From Sutterella parvirubra YIT 11816 (GTDB lineage: Bacteria; Pseudomonadota; Gammaproteobacteria; Burkholderiales; Burkholderiaceae_F), in assembly GCF_000250875.1 (NCBI RefSeq), contig NZ_JH604878.1, forward strand, positions 1 through 7,436: a stretch of 7,436 nt of DNA. The letters are read 5' to 3'. How positions within the stretch are numbered: the first letter of the stretch is position 1; the number at the start of each line of letters is the position of its first letter. This document shows, piece after piece, positions 5,817-7,436 of this stretch. Made by a program: the position numbers and the translations under genes. The notes below the pieces were generated by a model that searched no databases, had not been told where the DNA came from, and saw only the letters and a program-made list of their open reading frames with translations.

Positions 5817-5821
5817 TACCC

Positions 5822-7354
5822 ATGTCCGTGCGGCCCCATATCATCGACGCCACCCTGCGCGAGCGCGGGAGCGACCTCACGAGCGCGCACCGCGTCCTGA
5901 TCGCGAAGATTTTGGATGAATTGGAGGTCGACGCCGTCGACTTGGGCGCCCCCGCGACCTTCGCGGAGGGTGAGGCGGTCGCTGAATGCGCCCGGGCGTT
6001 GAAGCACGCCCGCCCCGTCGTGACCGTGCCGCCCGCGGACGATCTGGCGCCCGGCGTGGAGCTGGCCGCGAACGCCATGGCCTCGGCCGGCGTCACCGAC
6101 TACGTCCTGATGGTGGCGGTGGGCGCGAAGGCGGACCCCGCCTTCGTGAGGAACGCCGTCGGCCTCGCCAAGGCCCGCGCCCACACCGTGGGCGTCGTCT
6201 TCGGGGACGCCTTCGGGGGTGACGGGAGGGATGGAACCGACGTCAAGAAACTCCTCGCCGGCATCGAAGCCGCCGTCTGGGCGGACGCCTCCGTCGTCCT
6301 TCTTGAAGACGGGACCGGTGCGGCGCTCCCGGAAACGGTTGCGTCGGTCGTCGCGGCCGTCAAGGCCGCCCGGATCGAGACCACCTCGAAGGAAGAGCTC
6401 CGCATCGCGGTCCAGTGCCGCAACACCCTGGGGCTCGCCGCCGCGGGGACCCTGGCCGCCATGCGGGCGGGTGCCGACGCCGTCGTGCTGACGTTGACCG
6501 GCGTCGGCGAAGGCGCGGGCTGCGCGGCTTTGGAAGAAGTCGCCACCGCCATGCGGGTGCACGGGCGGACCTTGGGGGTGGAGACGGGTCTGAAGCACGA
6601 AAAGCTCGCCCGCGCGGCCCAGACCGTGACGAAGCTCCTTCACGAAGCGCTCCCCGCCCACAAGGCGGTGGTGGGCGCGAACGCCTTCGCGCCCGTTGCG
6701 GGTGCGGCGGCTTTGCCCTTCACGCCGGCGAGCGTCGGGATGAACGAGCGGCACTTCCGTTTGACCTCCCGCTCGGGGCGGCACATGGTGAAGGCGTCGT
6801 TGGAGAAGCTCGGCGTCGACCTCGACGAACTTGACTTGAACGACTTCTACGCGCGGTTCCTGAAGCTCGCCGACAAGAAGGGACTGGTCTCTGAAGACGA
6901 CTTGGAAGCCCTGCTCTTTTTCGGGCATCTCGAAGAAGAGGATCCCACCTACAAGCTGGAGTGCTTCAACGTCATGTGCGGGAGCGACGGGATGCTCCCG
7001 ACGGCGAGCGTGCGGATCCGCGTGGGCAAACGCACCCGTACGGAATCGAGCAACGGGAACGGTCCGGTAGACGCGATCTACAACTGCCTGACGAGGCTGA
7101 CCGGCATCCGCTGCCGGCTGACGTCCTACGCCATCGGCGCCAACGGCGTCGGGATGGATGCGTTGGGGCAGGTCGACGTCTCGGTTGAGTGCGAAGGTGC
7201 GTTCTACCACGGGATGGGGCTCTCGACCGACATCCTGGAGGCTTCGGCGCTTGCGTTCCTTCACGCGATGAACAACATCGAGCAGGCGAAGCGGCTCGCG
7301 ACGGAAAAGAGCGGGAAGAAGGTCCGCCGCAAGGCGAAGAGCCCGGAGGCGTAA
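5822..7354 (+). CDS. LeuA-family protein with a degenerate active site (pseudoenzyme)
   Basis: A 510-residue full-length relative of 2-isopropylmalate synthase (E. coli LeuA is 523 aa). LeuA condenses acetyl-CoA with 2-oxoisovalerate in the first committed step of leucine synthesis. The barrel domain is recognisable (IIDATLRE, 7-14; LGLAAAGTLAAMRAGA, 204-219; LEEV, 237-240), but key motifs are changed. LRDGEQ is LRERGS (12-17). The metal ligands HTH of HTHDDLG are QCR (198-200). GERAGN is GEGAGC (229-234). AFAHSSGIH becomes AFAPVAGAA (288-296), with about 10 residues missing after it. Glu of SCEDA is Gly128. By contrast, the linker and regulatory domain are close to LeuA: TSRSGR (315-320), FLKLADKKG (346-354), NGNGPVDA (411-418) and DALGQVDV (446-453). 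The tail is basic (KKVRRKAK, 499-506). The frame is intact, with its own promoter and ribosome-binding site, so it is not a decaying pseudogene. Synthase activity is unlikely; leucine sensing or assembly with a true LeuA is inferred. Confidence 0.85.
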   Translation: MSVRPHIIDATLRERGSDLTSAHRVLIAKILDELEVDAVDLGAPATFAEGEAVAECARALKHARPVVTVPPADDLAPGVELAANAMASAGVTDYVLMVAVGAKADPAFVRNAVGLAKARAHTVGVVFGDAFGGDGRDGTDVKKLLAGIEAAVWADASVVLLEDGTGAALPETVASVVAAVKAARIETTSKEELRIAVQCRNTLGLAAAGTLAAMRAGADAVVLTLTGVGEGAGCAALEEVATAMRVHGRTLGVETGLKHEKLARAAQTVTKLLHEALPAHKAVVGANAFAPVAGAAALPFTPASVGMNERHFRLTSRSGRHMVKASLEKLGVDLDELDLNDFYARFLKLADKKGLVSEDDLEALLFFGHLEEEDPTYKLECFNVMCGSDGMLPTASVRIRVGKRTRTESSNGNGPVDAIYNCLTRLTGIRCRLTSYAIGANGVGMDALGQVDVSVECEGAFYHGMGLSTDILEASALAFLHAMNNIEQAKRLATEKSGKKVRRKAKSPEA

Positions 7355-7402
7355 GCCTCTGAGCCGGTGAGATCCCGAGCCCTTGAGGGCTCGAAGGTCG
7401 GC
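7341..7402. repeat. Dispersed repeat, copy 2, overlapping the LeuA-like stop
   Basis: GCCCGGAGGC-GT-AAGCCTCT (7341-7360) pairs with copy 1 at 3078-3097. The stop codon TAA (7352-7354) falls in the loop of the GAGGC/GCCTC hairpin, so the last codons of the LeuA-like gene are part of the repeat. CTTGAGGG (7382-7389) and GAAGGTCGGC (7393-7402) follow in the same order as in copy 1, with slightly different spacing. Confidence 0.55.
7377..7392 (+). terminator. Hairpin downstream of the LeuA-like gene, weak terminator candidate
   Basis: GAGCCC (7377-7382), loop TTGA, GGGCTC (7387-7392) is a perfect 6-bp stem starting 22 nt after the stop codon. No T run follows, so intrinsic termination would be inefficient. 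It lies inside the dispersed-repeat copy. Confidence 0.35.
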
Positions 7403-7436
7403 CCCTGAACGGCCCCGCGTTTCCGACGAACCGCGG

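Noticed and set aside
5708..5821. Upstream extension of the LeuA-like gene by 38 codons
   Set aside because: It would span the predicted promoter, lacks a ribosome-binding site and resembles no LeuA N-terminus; the ATG at 5822 has GGAG 5 nt upstream and aligns with the start of E. coli LeuA.
5306..5821. Cobalamin riboswitch or leucine leader peptide in the divergent region
   Set aside because: No B12-box-like sequence and no short frame with clustered Leu codons before a terminator were seen on either strand.
5807..7264. Minus-strand open frame (485 codons) antisense to the LeuA-like gene
   Set aside because: His/Arg/Gly-rich composition without domains; the plus strand matches LeuA along its whole length.
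1..7436. CRISPR array, tRNA, rRNA, insertion sequence or phage genes
   Set aside because: No regularly spaced repeats, cloverleaf or rRNA-like sequence, transposase or phage proteins were seen.

Overview
This 7.4 kb, GC-rich window carries four genes of a Gram-negative bacterium. An outer-membrane TonB-dependent receptor, proteobacterial-style LeuA sequence features and a probable Fur box point to a high-GC proteobacterium. A gut Burkholderiales lineage is possible, but I cannot place it from sequence alone.

Three genes lie on the minus strand and read right to left. First is a heme/hemoglobin-type TonB-dependent receptor (5305 to 3200). Next is a full-length ABC transporter of the SbmA/BacA/YddA type, with membrane and ATPase domains in one chain (2980 to 1100). 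Last is a class III periplasmic-binding-protein-like protein with no visible signal peptide (1027 to 170). Upstream of the receptor is a promoter whose -35 element is covered by a 15-bp near-palindrome close to the Fur 7-1-7 consensus. The layout suggests an iron-responsive uptake cassette: the receptor would bring a ligand, perhaps heme, into the periplasm, and the ABC protein would handle transport across the inner membrane. A conventional permease/ATPase pair (HmuUV or BtuCD type) is not present in the window. The gaps between these genes (219 and 72 nt) hold hairpins, a pyrimidine-rich leader and short repeats, so co-transcription is likely but not certain.

On the plus strand, transcribed divergently across a 516-nt intergenic region, is an intact 510-residue relative of 2-isopropylmalate synthase (5822 to 7354). 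Its linker and C-terminal leucine-binding regulatory domain closely resemble LeuA. The catalytic TIM-barrel has lost nearly all of the metal-binding and catalytic motifs: the HxHDD motif is QCRNT, the GERAGN motif is GEGAGC, and the AFAHSSGIH loop is replaced and shortened. It has its own promoter-like and ribosome-binding sequences, so it looks like a maintained pseudoenzyme, possibly a leucine sensor or a LeuA modifier. This is the most unusual item in the window.

A short dispersed repeat occurs in the receptor-ABC gap and at the end of the LeuA-like gene, with a weaker partial copy in the ABC-binding-protein gap. The first 169 bases are AT-richer non-coding sequence with two small hairpins.
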